From: an uncultured Atopobiaceae bacterium
GTDB lineage: Bacteria; Actinomycetota; Coriobacteriia; Coriobacteriales; Atopobiaceae
Direction of reading: 5' to 3'
NCBI GenBank assembly: GCA_947303905.1
Contig: CAMYZR010000007.1
Coordinates: forward strand, 1-16,951
DNA: 16,951 nt
This document shows, one piece after another, positions 1 to 7,578 of this stretch. Position numbers and translations under genes: made by a program. The notes under the pieces are model-generated. The model searched no databases, was not told the origin of the DNA, and saw only the letters and a program-made list of their open reading frames with translations. How positions within the stretch are numbered: position 1 is the stretch's first letter; each line of letters opens with the position of its first letter.

Positions 1-102
1 CTACCCAGCCGAGTGCTTGTCGCTTGCAAGCCTGTTTAATATCCCAGACTCTGGCTATGCGTCAATGCCCATCTTTCAGTTTTTTGGCATCCACAGAATC
101 TG

Positions 103-127
103 CTGGGGCGGCCATCGGTCGCCCCAG
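103..127 (-). terminator. Hairpin downstream of telA, possible terminator
   Basis: An 8-bp perfect inverted repeat (ctggggcg at 103-110, cgccccag at 120-127) with a 9-nt loop lies 16 nt past the telA stop codon. Its position at the end of the four-gene module suggests a transcription terminator. On the minus strand the stem is followed by a mixed sequence rather than a run of T, so it is not a textbook intrinsic terminator. It could instead protect the 3' end of the message. I see no gene in 1-143. Confidence 0.45.
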
Positions 128-143
128 CCCTTAAGCATCTAAA

Positions 144-1289
144 CTAGCCCTCCAGCGTGAAGCTTCCGGACCCCTCCATCTGCTGCAGCCTGCGCTCGCC
201 CTCCTCGGCGATCTGGCGGAAGTCGGCGATGGTCTGCTGCATCTGCGGCAGCGCACGCTGCTTGTAGACCGAGATGTCGTTGAGCGCGGACAGCGCGTCA
301 TTAAAGGCGGCCTTGAGCGTCTCGGGAGAGATGGAGGCCTCGGTTGCCTGACGCTGCACGGCGACGCCCTGCTCCTTGAGCATGCGCGACGTGGCGGCAA
401 TCATGTCGTTGGTTGTGGCGTTCAAGGCCTGCACCTTGTCGAGCACGATCTTCTGGTTGTAGAGGGCGCCGGCCACCGTGACGGCCGTGCGCAGCGACGC
501 AACCGTCACGTGCTCGGCGCGGTCGACCGCACGCACGAGCTCGAGATTGTTGCGACGCACCACGTCCATGGCGACGATGCCCTGCTGGTTGACGACAAGC
601 AGCTGCTGGAAGTCCATGATCTTCTGGCGCAGCGGGAAGATGACCTCCTCCTCAAGGAAGGTCACGCGCTCGTCGTCGTTGCCAGCCGCGCGAATCTCCT
701 CGACCTTGGAGGTGAGGTACGCGTCAAGGTCGATGGCCATCTCGAGCTTCTGGTTGAGCTGCTTGGTAAGGTCGCGCATGGCGCCCTCCTCCAGCTCGAG
801 GGTCACGTTATCCTGCTTGAGCGTGGTGCGGCCACGGTCGAGCGACTTGACGATGTCGGCAATCTCGCCGTCAGCGCTCTTGTAGCGCTCGAAGTAACGG
901 CGCACGGGGTTGAAGAGCCCGCTCAGGGGACCAGACTTGGCAAAGTCGATACCCGACGGGTCGAGGTCGCGCATCTTGATTGCCAGGTCCTCGAGGCTCC
1001 TGGCGACCTCGCCGCTCTCGCTTCCGCCACGCGACAGCTCGCCCATGCGCTTGGCGAGAATCGCGTTCTTGGTTGCGGAGCGCTCCATGATGTCGGTGCC
1101 AAGCTCGTTGACAGCCGTGGTGATCTCGCGACGGCTCTGGACCGAGTCGAGGTTGACGTTGACGATCTGGTCGCCCTTCTCGCTGGCTGCGGAGTCGACC
1201 GCGCTTGCGTAGGCAGGCGTCACCGCCGTCTCCTGCTTGACGAGGTCCTTGACCTCCTCGGGATTGGGAATCTCAAGGTCGAAGCCCAT
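144..1289 (-). CDS. telA: TelA/YaaN-family toxic-anion-resistance protein
   Basis: This 381-residue protein has the length and character of the TelA family (PF05816): highly charged, no signal peptide or membrane segment, largely helical with heptad-like stretches, and expected to be cytoplasmic or peripheral to the membrane. The family was named for tellurite resistance, but members are widespread and are linked more to envelope stress and antimicrobial tolerance; the biochemical role is unknown. I chose the ATG at 1289 because AAGGAG lies 8 nt upstream; a GTG at 1298 in the same frame falls inside that Shine-Dalgarno and is unlikely. It is last in the module, 42 nt after the vWA gene, with a small hairpin in the gap. 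Pairing with an XpaC-like gene two positions upstream recalls xpaC-yaaN of Bacillus subtilis and supports the assignment. The family call is by recognition of overall sequence, not by an alignment. Confidence 0.85.
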   Translation of the reverse strand: MGFDLEIPNPEEVKDLVKQETAVTPAYASAVDSAASEKGDQIVNVNLDSVQSRREITTAVNELGTDIMERSATKNAILAKRMGELSRGGSESGEVARSLEDLAIKMRDLDPSGIDFAKSGPLSGLFNPVRRYFERYKSADGEIADIVKSLDRGRTTLKQDNVTLELEEGAMRDLTKQLNQKLEMAIDLDAYLTSKVEEIRAAGNDDERVTFLEEEVIFPLRQKIMDFQQLLVVNQQGIVAMDVVRRNNLELVRAVDRAEHVTVASLRTAVTVAGALYNQKIVLDKVQALNATTNDMIAATSRMLKEQGVAVQRQATEASISPETLKAAFNDALSALNDISVYKQRALPQMQQTIADFRQIAEEGERRLQQMEGSGSFTLEG

Positions 1290-1313
1290 GTGACACACTC
1301 CTTTTTGGTCATC

Positions 1314-1327
1314 GCGGCCAGGGCCGC
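1314..1327 (-). other. Small GC hairpin between vWA gene and telA
   Basis: The inverted repeat gcggcc-ag-ggccgc sits in the 42-nt gap between the vWA stop (1332) and the telA Shine-Dalgarno. As RNA it would form a 5-6 bp stem. It may be a processing or stability element that separates the expression of the two genes; no T run follows, so termination is unlikely. Confidence 0.4.
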
Positions 1328-1331
1328 CCTC

Positions 1332-3026
1332 TTACATGTTGGCGTTGAACAGGTTCTTGAGCTGATAGACCACGTCGTCGGTCGACGCGTCGATGCTCGC
1401 CGCCTCGTTGATGGAGCTGATCTTCTTCAATGCGTCGATATTGGCGTTATACCCAATGGTGTACACCGGGATACGCAGCGCCTTGAGGATTCCCTCGACG
1501 TCAGAGAGGTCATGGCCGGTGTTGGTCTCGCCGTCGGAGAGGACGAAGATCAGCGGCTTGGCGTCGGGATGCTCCACGAGAGCCTCCTGCACCATCTGCG
1601 TGGCGACGGCAATGCCGTCAAAGGTGGCGGTGCCGCCCCCCGCGCGCAGGCCCTCGACCGCACCCTTGAAGTATGCCTGCTGGTTGAGATTGAACCCATC
1701 GATGGGCAGCTCGATGGTCACGAAGTCGGAGTATGAGACCATGCCCACGTAGTTGTCGCTCTTGATGTAGCGCATGCTGTTGATGAGCGACTCCTGCAGC
1801 GCACGCATCGGCGAGCCGTCCATGGAGCCCGAGACGTCCGCCACGAAGACCGCCACAACCGGCTTGCCGTTGTCCTTGTTGTCCTTGTAGACCTTCTGTG
1901 CCTGCAGCAGCGTCTTGCCATCGATCTCGGGGTTCTCGCTCTTGTAGTCGTCGAGGCCGTTGAAGCCGTACTTTTTGGCCAAGCCAGCACCGTTCTCGTC
2001 ACAGTAGCTGGCAAAGAGCTCCAGGATCTCGCGCTTGTCGTCGCCCACGCCAGGCAGGGCCACGAGCGGATTGTCATGGCGATACCCAAAGGGAACGAAC
2101 TTGTACGACTTGGAGAGCGAGGGCTCGTTGGCGAAGAGCTGGTACTCGAGGACGAAGCCGTCGAGCGACCCGCGCTCGGCCGCATCGCGCATCTGCACGG
2201 TCGTCATGGCGACGAAGGGCACGTTCTTCTGGAACTGGCTGAAGCCGTCGATGGCAGTATCGGACAGGGGGTCCTTGCGGTCGTAGCGCAGAAGCGTGGA
2301 GACCAGGAAGTTGAGGCCCGTGCTGCTGGTGAAGGGGTTGGTGTAGCCCATGGTGATGTCACCCTTGCCCACGGCCTCCGTGACGGCCTTGAGGTCCGCC
2401 TGGCCGTATTCCTCCACGAGCGCGTCGTAGTGCTTCTGGTCGACGAGGAATCCGGCGACGTTGCCCACGGTACGCTCGCGCACGTAGTCGCAGTTGATGT
2501 TCTTGGCTGCAAGCATGTCGATCCAGAGGCGGCTCGAGGGCGTGTAGCCATCGGGCGTGGCCTTGCCGGTCGTGATGTAGTCATTGCCCAGACCACTCGA
2601 GACGTTGCGGATGCGCACGGAGACCTTCTGGTCGCCCACCTGGTAGCCCGCCTTGTTGAAGCCCTCCGCAAGCTCGCGCATCCAACCGTCACTGCCCTGC
2701 CCCGCCTTCTCGGGCGAGCACCAGATCTCGGCATAGAGGTCGGTGGTCGCCTCGGCGGTCACCTTGTTGTTGTCGAGGTCAGGCAGCTCGTCGGCAGTGG
2801 TGTCGTCCTGTTCGGTGTACTCGATGGAAGACTTGACGGGCGTCGCAGTCATCGGGTCGATCTGATTGACCAAGCGCGTAAGGCTGGTTGTGGCGTCCTC
2901 CACCGTGCGCACGTTCTTGGGGACCATGACCTTGCGCACCAAGAAGAAGGCGCCAAACACCACGACGCTCACCACAACGATGCCCGCAATGACTGCGATT
3001 ATCGACTTAGTGTTCCTGCGGCTCAT
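1332..3026 (-). CDS. Membrane-anchored solute-binding-like and vWA-domain protein
   Basis: This 564-residue protein starts with a short positively charged segment (MSRRNTK) and one membrane helix at about 9-30, so the rest should be outside the membrane. Residues of about 95-350 resemble a bacterial extracellular solute-binding fold, and about 388-560 form a von Willebrand A domain. The metal site (MIDAS) looks intact: D397-x-S-G-S401, T466 after a Gly run, and D498 in SDGE. The combination matches proteins usually named 'substrate-binding and VWA domain-containing'. A vWA domain with a complete MIDAS normally binds a protein partner through a divalent cation; the ligand of the solute-binding part is unknown. 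The start at ATG 3026 follows GGAGGA by 5 nt; an upstream in-frame TTG at 3038 would overlap that site. It lies 30 nt after the XpaC-like gene and 42 nt before telA, so co-transcription is likely. Confidence 0.85.
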   Translation of the reverse strand: MSRRNTKSIIAVIAGIVVVSVVVFGAFFLVRKVMVPKNVRTVEDATTSLTRLVNQIDPMTATPVKSSIEYTEQDDTTADELPDLDNNKVTAEATTDLYAEIWCSPEKAGQGSDGWMRELAEGFNKAGYQVGDQKVSVRIRNVSSGLGNDYITTGKATPDGYTPSSRLWIDMLAAKNINCDYVRERTVGNVAGFLVDQKHYDALVEEYGQADLKAVTEAVGKGDITMGYTNPFTSSTGLNFLVSTLLRYDRKDPLSDTAIDGFSQFQKNVPFVAMTTVQMRDAAERGSLDGFVLEYQLFANEPSLSKSYKFVPFGYRHDNPLVALPGVGDDKREILELFASYCDENGAGLAKKYGFNGLDDYKSENPEIDGKTLLQAQKVYKDNKDNGKPVVAVFVADVSGSMDGSPMRALQESLINSMRYIKSDNYVGMVSYSDFVTIELPIDGFNLNQQAYFKGAVEGLRAGGGTATFDGIAVATQMVQEALVEHPDAKPLIFVLSDGETNTGHDLSDVEGILKALRIPVYTIGYNANIDALKKISSINEAASIDASTDDVVYQLKNLFNANM

Positions 3027-3056
3027 TTCTTCCTCCAAGCCTTTGGCGCTGCGCGC

Positions 3057-3788
3057 CTACCGGTAGTACTTTGTCTGCTCGAGCAGGTTCTTCACCTCGT
3101 CGAGCATCTTGGTGTTGTCCTCGCGATTGTCGTCACCCTGAAGGTCGGAGAGCTCCATCTCGAGCTTGCCCATCTCCAGAAGCAGACGCTCGTTCGCCTC
3201 GAGCACCTCGCGCATGTCAGAGAGCGCGTCCTCGTATATCGCAAGCTGCTCGTTTGCAAGGGTGCTCTCCCCTGTCCCGGGAAGCCTGCGCCTTGACTTG
3301 CGATAGGTGTCGACGTCAAATGCCTGAATGCGGTTGGCAAGCAAGGCGCAGTTGCGCAGGAGCGTGCTCCTTGCCGAGTCCGCCACCGCGCAGAACTTGC
3401 CGGCACTCAGGCTCGTCTCGCCGAAGGTGGACTCGATCACGCGGTAGAGCCGCTGATGGCGACGCTCCATGGTCTCGATCTGCCCAGACGCCTCGTCGGC
3501 ATAGCTGCCCACCACCGGGAGCTCTCCCATGGACTTGAGGTAGGGAAGGACGTCCTCGGTGTCGCTCACCTGTCCCGTCTCGAGCAGGTGATACTCGGGC
3601 TCATGCAGGTAGGCGTACGTAGACGCCCCGAAGCCACCCGCAAGGAGGATGCCGCAGATGACCGAGAGCCCGGCGCGTAGGATGGACGGGTCTGACGGCG
3701 TGAGTCCCACCAGCCATGGCGTGTAGAGCACCATGCCCGTGACGGCAAGTGCGGCGTATGAGCCAAGAAGACGCGCGTACCTTCTCAT
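3057..3788 (-). CDS. XpaC-like two-TM protein with coiled-coil tail
   Basis: The 243-residue protein has two hydrophobic segments near the N terminus (about 8-28 and 37-60) and then a soluble, charged, helical region that is probably cytoplasmic, with coiled-coil character strongest at about 175-240. This layout, the length and the neighbouring TelA gene fit the XpaC family (PF10112, named for 5-bromo-4-chloroindolyl phosphate hydrolysis, a phenotype rather than a proven enzyme activity). Sequence similarity is weak by eye, so the family name is tentative. I chose ATG 3788 because GGAG lies 9 nt upstream and it gives a compact N terminus ahead of the first TM; the frame stays open to 3869 but those extra residues have no ribosome site I can see. 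A -10-like box at 3828-3833 suggests it may have its own promoter. Alternative: an unrelated two-TM scaffold. Confidence 0.6.
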   Translation of the reverse strand: MRRYARLLGSYAALAVTGMVLYTPWLVGLTPSDPSILRAGLSVICGILLAGGFGASTYAYLHEPEYHLLETGQVSDTEDVLPYLKSMGELPVVGSYADEASGQIETMERRHQRLYRVIESTFGETSLSAGKFCAVADSARSTLLRNCALLANRIQAFDVDTYRKSRRRLPGTGESTLANEQLAIYEDALSDMREVLEANERLLLEMGKLEMELSDLQGDDNREDNTKMLDEVKNLLEQTKYYR

Positions 3789-3827
3789 CCCTGTAGTCTC
3801 CGAGACCAGATTTGACCAACAGAGTCT

Positions 3828-3833
3828 ATTGTA
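3828..3833 (-). promoter_or_regulatory. Candidate -10 box upstream of the XpaC-like gene
   Basis: On the minus strand this reads TACAAT, matching 5 of 6 bases of the TATAAT consensus, 39 nt upstream of the chosen start codon in an otherwise GC-rich 90-nt gap. No convincing -35 box lies 16-18 nt upstream. It could give the XpaC-like, vWA and telA genes expression independent of the DUF2207 gene. Confidence 0.35.
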
Positions 3834-3878
3834 CCCATCTGTGCCATAAAGCCTTCGGACCGTGGGCACGACATGACG

Positions 3879-5834
3879 CTAGAAGGCACCTCCGCCGCCA
3901 CCTCCGCCGAAGCCTCCGCCTCCGCCGCCGGAGAAGCCGCCGCCTCCGCCGCCGCCGGAGCTCGACTCGGATGCCGCCAGCGCTGCGGAGCTGACATGGT
4001 GTGCGCTCTCGTAGCTCGAGTTGAAGTTCTCGTACGGACGCCCGTGAGGCCCAACGTAGTACCACCCGTACGTGGGTGCCATCGCAGAGCTCTCGAGCAT
4101 CTCGGGAGCGATCATCTTGAGCTGCTTGATGACCTCGTCCGCCACGCCGAGGACGACGGCCATGACCAGCAGGCGGTTCCAGAGAACGACGTCGCGCGGG
4201 ACTGCCTCCTCGAGGCGCGTGAAGTCCTTGAGCCAACGCCTCAGGGCCTCCAGCTTTGCCCTCAGCTCGATGGCCTCATCCGATATGGGCTTGCACTTGA
4301 TGGCGACGATAATCGACAGGAAGCACGCCGCCACCTGCAACAGGATGAGCGGAACGAAGAGCTGCCATGCCTCCGTGATAATGAGCAGCAGGACGGAGGC
4401 GCTGAAGAGCACGACGTTGATCACCGAGCAGATGACCGCAAGGGCGCGGCCCGTGGGCTTGCCCTTGGAGCCCTTGAAGAACTGGCGGGTGGCGACGGTG
4501 GCTTCGACCTTCGCGTTCCAGTTCTCGAAGGCGTCGTGGTAGCGCTCGGGATATTTCTTTGCCACCTTCTCCAGATCAGCGAAGCATATGGAGGTACCGC
4601 TATTGTCCGCTCCCTTGCGTGAGGGGGCGTATTTGCCGATCCTCTTGAAGATGGTGTCGAGGGCCTTGCGGTCGATCTCGGACATCTCCATGGTCTCGGC
4701 CCTGTTGGTCAGCGTCAGGCGGTAGTCCTCCTTTGTCTTGACGCGGCCAAGCATGCCCTTGCTCTCGATGGTGACGAGCTCCAGCGCTATGGCGCCCATG
4801 TCAGTGAGACGCATGAGTGTCGCGGTGAAGTCCTCGCCCGAGGGGCTGCCGTCCCTGTAGAGCGCGCCGAGCACCGCCGGATGGTCGTTTGAGGGCACGT
4901 CACGGAAGTACTTGTCGTCGAAGGAGGGCTTGTGCGACCTGCGATAGCGCAGCAACGCAAGGATCGAGGCGAGGATGCTGCCCAGCGTGGCGATGCCCTC
5001 GATGCCCGCACCGCCGTAGGTGAGCATGCGTGCGCGAGCGCGCCTCGCACTGGCCTCGTCCGCCCATGCCCGCTCCTCCTCAAGGATGTCCTGGAGCACC
5101 GTTCCACCCATCGAGGTGGTCTCGCTCAGCCAGTCATCGGGGAAGGTGATGCGGGCCTCGGCAAACTCAGAGGTACCGACCCCGGGCACCGTGTACACGA
5201 TGTCGTTGCCATCGAAGCTCACCGTCGCGTCGAGCGGGCCATGGCCCCAGGCGCGAACGTTCTCCTCGGGCTCCACCCGCTTTCCGTCAGGAACCGGAAG
5301 GTGCACGGTGCAGGTAACGTTCTGCGACTCGACGTCCCAACCATCAGAGACGAACTTCCAGTACAGCTCTGACACGTCGTCGTAGCGTGCGGCAAGGTTG
5401 CTGTCGGTGTAGCCAATGACAAACGTCGCCGCCTCGTAGGAGTGCGCGGAGTAGAGCTTGACGCGGACGTAGCTGCCATAGTCATCAACCTGGTAGGTGT
5501 GGTTGTCACCCGAATAGCTCTCCTCGAAGGGCACGAAGCTGCCCGACACCATCTCGCCGACCGCGGTGATGGTGGGCTCGACCATGCGGCCCTCGTAGTA
5601 TCCAGACGGAATCTTCCAGTAGACCCCGTGGTACGACCCATCGAAGTCGAACTCGCGAGACTCGAGGACGTCGACCGAGCCGTCGGTGTTGACCGTCGCA
5701 TCGATGGTCACCTGGTCGATCGAATAGTCGTCAGCGAGGGCAAGGCGTGCCGGCAGCACCAGCGCGACAGCGAGTGCAAGGAGCAGTGCGAGGATTCCCC
5801 TACGTACGGGATTTGTCTGCCTGGTTGAGAACAT
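3879..5834 (-). CDS. DUF2207 membrane protein with glycine-rich C terminus
   Basis: This 651-residue protein has a signal peptide (about 12-34, ending near ALA-DD), an extracytoplasmic beta-rich domain of about 35-240 starting with YSIDQVTIDATVNTDGSVDV, a membrane helix at about 276-296, a cytoplasmic region, a hydrophobic pair at about 465-513, a conserved-looking segment with RRWLKDFTRLEE and LWNRLLVMAV at about 531-560, and a tail of almost pure Gly with Phe (about 627-651). That order is characteristic of DUF2207 (YciQ-type) proteins, whose function is unknown. The ATG at 5834 is preceded by AGGAGG with a 5-nt spacer, a strong site. It is the first gene of the four-gene module and sits just after the hairpin at 5851-5877. 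The glycine tail is coded by a GCC/TCC-rich tract (plus strand), typical for the family, so not by itself a sign of a frameshift. Confidence 0.88.
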   Translation of the reverse strand: MFSTRQTNPVRRGILALLLALAVALVLPARLALADDYSIDQVTIDATVNTDGSVDVLESREFDFDGSYHGVYWKIPSGYYEGRMVEPTITAVGEMVSGSFVPFEESYSGDNHTYQVDDYGSYVRVKLYSAHSYEAATFVIGYTDSNLAARYDDVSELYWKFVSDGWDVESQNVTCTVHLPVPDGKRVEPEENVRAWGHGPLDATVSFDGNDIVYTVPGVGTSEFAEARITFPDDWLSETTSMGGTVLQDILEEERAWADEASARRARARMLTYGGAGIEGIATLGSILASILALLRYRRSHKPSFDDKYFRDVPSNDHPAVLGALYRDGSPSGEDFTATLMRLTDMGAIALELVTIESKGMLGRVKTKEDYRLTLTNRAETMEMSEIDRKALDTIFKRIGKYAPSRKGADNSGTSICFADLEKVAKKYPERYHDAFENWNAKVEATVATRQFFKGSKGKPTGRALAVICSVINVVLFSASVLLLIITEAWQLFVPLILLQVAACFLSIIVAIKCKPISDEAIELRAKLEALRRWLKDFTRLEEAVPRDVVLWNRLLVMAVVLGVADEVIKQLKMIAPEMLESSAMAPTYGWYYVGPHGRPYENFNSSYESAHHVSSAALAASESSSGGGGGGGFSGGGGGGFGGGGGGGAF

Positions 5835-5850
5835 GGAAGCCTCCTAGATA

Positions 5851-5877
5851 CTCAGGCGTCCCGGGAGGACGCCTGAG
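5851..5877 (-). terminator. Perfect 11-bp hairpin at the end of the tad operon
   Basis: The arms ctcaggcgtcc (5851-5861) and ggacgcctgag (5867-5877) are perfectly complementary around a 5-nt loop. The hairpin lies 49 nt past the stop of the FHA gene and 17 nt before the DUF2207 start, next to its ribosome site. It could terminate the tad message, or be the 5' leader structure of the DUF2207 message if transcription starts just upstream. No T run follows on either strand. Confidence 0.6.
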
Positions 5878-5880
5878 AGA

Positions 5881-5889
5881 AGGATACCA
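5881..5889 (-). promoter_or_regulatory. Weak candidate extended -10 upstream of the DUF2207 gene
   Basis: The minus strand reads TGGTATCCT, resembling an extended -10 (TGnTATnnT). A start about 7 nt downstream would put the 5851-5877 hairpin at the very 5' end of the DUF2207 message. No good -35 is visible at the right distance, so this is a weak call. Confidence 0.2.
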
Positions 5890-5926
5890 GAGCCATGCAG
5901 TAAGCAGAACAAGTGCCAGTGGCGCA

Positions 5927-6748
5927 TCAGGCCGCGGGGTCAGGCCGATCGGTCTCAATGCGCAGCAAGGTACCGCACACCTCGACCTCCTCCCCCTCGA
6001 CCAGTCGCACCGTTCCCTCAATCGATTCTCCGCGCACCTGGGCAGGATTGGTTGCGCCGCAGTCCTGCACGATGACATGGTCATCGAGGGGCACGAGCCT
6101 CAGATGCGAACGCGAGACCGCCCGCGAGAACAGGATGATGTCGTTGGAGCTGTCACGTCCCACCATGAGCCCTCGCACGGGCAGGGGCACCTTCACCTGC
6201 ATGTCATGCGAACGCGCTATCACGCGGAACTTGGGAGGCTTGTAAACCTCGCTTGCCAGGCAGGTCTTGTCGGGGTCAAGCGTCCCTGCACCACCCTCCA
6301 GGGTGTCAGGCAATGCCGTGCTGAGATCGAGCGTGTCCTCCGTAGAGCCGCGTTGCTCCTTGCTGTGGCGTGGAACGCTCTGAGCGCGCTCCTCCCCCTG
6401 TGACGACGCCAGCTCATCCTGTGGAGGGTCGTCATCAATCTCGTCCAGCTCGATGGCATCGAGAGGGTCAGACGCATTGCCCGACATGCTCGGATTTGGA
6501 ACTTGGGCCTGTCTGCCCGACAGCACCCTCAGACGCTGGCGCTGCAGCGCCTCGGAGCGAGCCTGCTCGTCGCGAGAGAAGTCATAGAGGCAGCCGTAGC
6601 AGACATCCATGTCGGAAAAGAGGACCTCACCGCAACGCGGACAGGTCTTGTAGCCCGCTCCCTCCTTTTCCTGTTGGCTACCCGCGAAGACGTACCTCGT
6701 CGACTTTCGTCCGTCCTGCCTGTTTCTGCTCCGCTGATCCATCGTCAT
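5927..6748 (-). CDS. Zinc-ribbon and FHA-domain protein of the tad operon
   Basis: The 273-residue protein has an N-terminal zinc-ribbon-like motif (C36-P-R-C39 and C50-Y-G-C53), an acidic low-complexity linker (about 85-165), and a C-terminal FHA domain (about 185-265). FHA domains bind phosphothreonine peptides; the key positions look kept: R198 in VGRD, S212 and H215 in VSRSH, and N234. The residues after N234 are P-A where G-T is common. It has no membrane segment, so it is cytoplasmic and suggests control of the pilus by Ser/Thr phosphorylation. The ATG at 6748 overlaps the TGA of the DUF192 gene (ATGA), which argues for coupling; the ATG at 6742 has a better distance (9 nt) from AAAGGA and cannot be excluded. 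It is the last gene of the tad operon. Confidence 0.85.
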   Translation of the reverse strand: MTMDQRSRNRQDGRKSTRYVFAGSQQEKEGAGYKTCPRCGEVLFSDMDVCYGCLYDFSRDEQARSEALQRQRLRVLSGRQAQVPNPSMSGNASDPLDAIELDEIDDDPPQDELASSQGEERAQSVPRHSKEQRGSTEDTLDLSTALPDTLEGGAGTLDPDKTCLASEVYKPPKFRVIARSHDMQVKVPLPVRGLMVGRDSSNDIILFSRAVSRSHLRLVPLDDHVIVQDCGATNPAQVRGESIEGTVRLVEGEEVEVCGTLLRIETDRPDPAA

Positions 6749-7098
6749 CCGTCCTTTCTCAACGTCATGTGAACCATCTCGCCTTGCGCGAGCCACGTGC
6801 CCCGCCTGTGGGGGCGCTCGAGCGTCACCCATGCCCGACTGTTTGCCAGCAGCCTTCCCGGCGGCACCGAGCGCCACACCGCGAGCACCGCCCCGCTTCG
6901 TCCCACGAAGGCGATGTCAAGTCGGTAGGCCATGCCAACGGTATGGACCGACGAGCAGCCCATGAGGGCCACCGGGTCAGCATCCGCCCTTGTGCCGAGA
7001 AGTCCCCTCAGGCGCTCGAACGGCTTGCTCAGCACCCTAAAGACCAGCAGCTCTCCCTCGCCGAACTCTCGCTGGACCTCAAGCGTCGCAGCATTCAC
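6745..7098 (-). CDS. DUF192 family protein
   Basis: The 117-residue protein carries hallmarks of DUF192 (PF02643): F-x-R-x-RGLLG near residue 27-35, then a SSVHTVGM motif at about 49-56 followed by LDIAFV and a 'V.PGRLLANSRAWVTLE' style region. The family folds as a small beta barrel of unknown function and is often secreted elsewhere, but this copy has no signal peptide. The GTG start at 7098 directly abuts the TAG of the upstream TadE-like gene, and no in-frame ATG occurs before residue 46, so GTG is the only reasonable start; its ribosome site (GGTGGTG) is poor and translation probably depends on coupling. The TGA overlaps the ATG of the FHA gene. Its place inside a tad operon suggests a pilus-related accessory role, which is an inference. 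Confidence 0.8.
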   Translation of the reverse strand: MNAATLEVQREFGEGELLVFRVLSKPFERLRGLLGTRADADPVALMGCSSVHTVGMAYRLDIAFVGRSGAVLAVWRSVPPGRLLANSRAWVTLERPHRRGTWLAQGEMVHMTLRKDG

Positions 7099-7578
7099 CT
7101 ACACCACCACCCCAGGTCTGAACCTATCGACCACCAGCGTCCTCGTGTGCGTCAGGGCAATCGGCGGCGTGAAGACGACGCCTGCCATCACAAACGACCC
7201 AGGCCATGGCCGATATCGAAGCGTACAGGTGAAGGTTGTCAGCAAGGGCGAAACGGAGAACCCCACCGCAGATCTCGCGGCGCCCTGAGACGCCCCGGAC
7301 ACCTGCACCGAGACCTCGCACGAGGACATGTCAAGCGCACTCTGGATGGACGAGCGAACCTGTCCGGCTGCAGAGAGCGCACTCTGCTCGCCTGCTGGGG
7401 ACACCCCTTGCGCTATCACGGCGTCAGGAGCCACGCGATCGAAGGTTGCGCAAGCTTCGATGAAGCGGCAGAGGTTGAATGCCACCAAGGCCACCACGAT
7501 GCAGACGGGCAACACCACCGCCAACTCAACAGCCATCTGGCCACGTTCCGCACGGCTGCGGCAAAGCCCTTCCCTCAT
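7099..7578 (-). CDS. TadE-like minor pilin (second copy)
   Basis: This 159-residue protein begins with a short basic leader ending in AERG, then QMAVELAVVLP and a hydrophobic helix (about 16-36). Gly13 with Glu at +5 of the mature form is the prepilin processing pattern of Flp/TadE proteins. The rest is an extracytoplasmic domain with a few Cys (for example in SSCEV and FTCTL). TadE-like pseudopilins are thought to be processed by the prepilin peptidase and to help assemble or anchor the Flp fibre. The ATG overlaps the TGA of the tadG-like gene by 4 nt (ATGA), and the stop touches the GTG of the DUF192 gene. It differs from the other TadE-like protein at 9616-10092 apart from the N-terminal motif, so the two probably occupy different positions in the structure. 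Confidence 0.8.
   Translation of the reverse strand: MREGLCRSRAERGQMAVELAVVLPVCIVVALVAFNLCRFIEACATFDRVAPDAVIAQGVSPAGEQSALSAAGQVRSSIQSALDMSSCEVSVQVSGASQGAARSAVGFSVSPLLTTFTCTLRYRPWPGSFVMAGVVFTPPIALTHTRTLVVDRFRPGVVV

Noticed and set aside
15..31. Short inverted repeat gcttg...caagc at the left edge
   Set aside because: Only 5 bp with a 7-nt loop, no T run and no gene end visible nearby; expected by chance.
510..1736. Long plus-strand frame opposite telA and the vWA gene
   Set aside because: It is antisense to two recognisable genes, spans their junction, and encodes a low-complexity Leu/Val/Asp product without a ribosome site I can support.
3795..3815. TGGTC direct repeat, 10 bp apart, near the XpaC-like gene leader
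   Set aside because: Only 5 bases repeated twice, with no dyad or third copy; too weak to call an operator.
3900..3965. GCC/TCC-rich tract as a phase-variable microsatellite
   Set aside because: It encodes the glycine tail that DUF2207 proteins normally have, uses mixed Gly codons with Phe and Ser interruptions, and is not a uniform repeat.
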